25,392 nt of DNA from an uncultured bacterium (GTDB taxonomy: Bacteria > Pseudomonadota > Gammaproteobacteria > Burkholderiales > Burkholderiaceae_D), in contig CAIQLE010000227.1 in the NCBI GenBank assembly GCA_903872555.1, positions 1 to 25,392 on the forward strand, written 5' to 3'. The notes beneath the pieces were generated by a model. The model was given only the letters and a program-made list of their open reading frames with translations, had not been told where the DNA came from and ran no database searches. The position numbers and the translations under genes are program-made. Below are positions 24,370-25,392 of the stretch, one piece after another; the first letter of the stretch is position 1; each line of letters opens with the position of its first letter.

Positions 24370-25392
24370 ATGCAAGAAAATAAAACAGCTACCGGCCCGA
24401 TGGCGGGCATCAAAGTCCTTGAGCTGGGTACCCTGATCGCAGGCCCTTTCTGTGCCCGTTTGCTGGGTGAATTCGGTGCCGATGTCATCAAGATTGAAGC
24501 GCCAGATGGCGGTGATCCCATACGCCAGTGGCGCATACTGAAAGAAGGCAATTCGCTCTGGTGGACTGTGCAGAGCCGGAATAAAAAAAGTATCACCCTG
24601 AACATGAAAGACCCGCGCGCACAGGCCATCGCGCGCCAGCTAGCGCTCGAAGCCGATATCGTGATCGAAAACTATCGTCCCGGCGTGCTTGAGAAATGGA
24701 ATCTCGGTTACGAACAGTTAAGAGCGATCAATCCCGCGCTCATCATGGTCAGACTCTCAGGTTATGGGCAGACCGGCCCCATGCGTGATGCGCCAGGATT
24801 TGGCGCAATCGGCGAATCCATGGGCGGCTTGCGTTATGTTTCGGGTCATGCGGACAGACCTCCCGTGCGTGTCGGTATTTCCATCGGTGATTCAATCGCG
24901 TCCTTGCACGGTGTCATGGGGGCATTGATGGCCCTGCGCCATCGTGATGTGACTGGCGGTCGCTGGAATGGCAAGACAGGGACTGAATGTATCGCTGGTC
25001 AGGGGCAGATGGTCGATGTCGCGCTCTATGAATCTGTTTTTAATATCATGGAATCGCTGGTACCTGAATATGATCACGCCGGTGTAGTGCGTGAGCGCAC
25101 AGGCGGTGCATTGCCAGGCATCGTGCCTTCAAATACTTACACCACAGGCGACGGAGAAAATATTGTCATCGCAGGTAATGGTGACGCTATTTTTAAACGC
25201 CTGATGCTGGCCATAGGGCGCACAGATATGGCGAATGATCCTGTGCTGGCGAATAATGCCGGTCGTGCTGCGCGTGTAGAAGAAGTGGATGGTGCAATTC
25301 AGGCCTGGTGTGCAACGCAAGAGATCGATGCTGCATTGCAGATACTGAAAGCCGCCGATGTACCGGTCTCAAAAATCTATTCAGTGCGCGAC
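24370..25392 (+). CDS. CaiB/BaiF family CoA-transferase (3' end outside window)
   Basis: This is a class III CoA-transferase, which moves CoA between carboxylic acids through an enzyme-anhydride intermediate. From ATG 24370 the frame is open for 341 codons to the window edge, so the C-terminal part is missing. Motifs are GIKVLELGTLIAGPFCARLLGEFGADVIKIE at residues 13-43, NKKSITLNMKDP, ENYRPGVLEKW, RLSGYGQTGP and GQMVDVALYESVFN. Asp216 is in the position of the family's nucleophilic aspartate. A stretch of about 13 residues (WNGKTGTECIAGQ) seems inserted just before it. Substrate is unknown. It starts 7 bases after recR and may be cotranscribed. Confidence 0.9.
   Translation, partial: MQENKTATGPMAGIKVLELGTLIAGPFCARLLGEFGADVIKIEAPDGGDPIRQWRILKEGNSLWWTVQSRNKKSITLNMKDPRAQAIARQLALEADIVIENYRPGVLEKWNLGYEQLRAINPALIMVRLSGYGQTGPMRDAPGFGAIGESMGGLRYVSGHADRPPVRVGISIGDSIASLHGVMGALMALRHRDVTGGRWNGKTGTECIAGQGQMVDVALYESVFNIMESLVPEYDHAGVVRERTGGALPGIVPSNTYTTGDGENIVIAGNGDAIFKRLMLAIGRTDMANDPVLANNAGRAARVEEVDGAIQAWCATQEIDAALQILKAADVPVSKIYSVRD

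Noticed and set aside
1..25392. Mobile elements, CRISPR arrays, toxin-antitoxin or defence genes
   Set aside because: No transposase, integrase, regularly spaced repeats or recognisable defence proteins were found. The gene content is almost all conserved housekeeping.

Overview
The window is chromosomal housekeeping DNA from a betaproteobacterium. It is most likely from Burkholderiales, and an Oxalobacteraceae-type genome is my best guess from gene order and protein style. Supporting points are the complete ybgC-tolQRAB-pal-cpoB operon followed by tRNA-Lys, the linkage glyA-nrdR-pilins-ribD-ribE-ribBX-ribH-nusB, a RibB protein with a zinc-less RibA-like tail, and dnaX-ybaB-recR. No insertion sequence, integrase, CRISPR array or rRNA was found.

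Layout. Positions 1-5314 (minus strand) hold the Tol-Pal envelope operon, ending at the left edge in the 5' end of a tRNA-Lys gene with a perfect TTGACA/TATAAT promoter. Positions 5474-6223 (minus) encode a YdfG-like short-chain dehydrogenase. The 312-base divergent gap after it carries a promoter and a ZTP (pfl) riboswitch in front of glyA (6536-7786). nrdR follows, then four overlapping genes for divergent type IV minor pilin-like proteins (8460-10958). Positions 11024-15102 are a riboflavin cluster (ribD, ribE, ribBX, ribH) plus nusB. A PLP aminotransferase follows and ends at a strong terminator. It faces a membrane-anchored lytic transglycosylase (16352-17257, minus).

The 568-base gap 17258-17825 has no convincing protein gene. 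It contains a promoter-like pair followed by two hairpins whose loops are both complementary to one downstream G-rich segment, which suggests an antisense-type regulatory RNA. ubiD follows, then the 4.5S SRP RNA gene (19401-19497), aidB on the minus strand, dnaX, ybaB, recR (TTG start) and a CaiB/BaiF CoA-transferase cut by the right edge.

The genes cover outer-membrane integrity and division (Tol-Pal), one-carbon metabolism (glyA under ZTP control), ribonucleotide reductase regulation (nrdR), flavin and quinone cofactor synthesis (rib genes, ubiD), protein targeting (4.5S RNA), and replication and repair (dnaX, recR, aidB). The points most worth a second look are the candidate antisense RNA before ubiD, an A9 slippage site in dnaX that would yield a gamma-like short product, the glyA riboswitch with a visible alternative hairpin, and the pilin cluster with eroded prepilin cleavage motifs.
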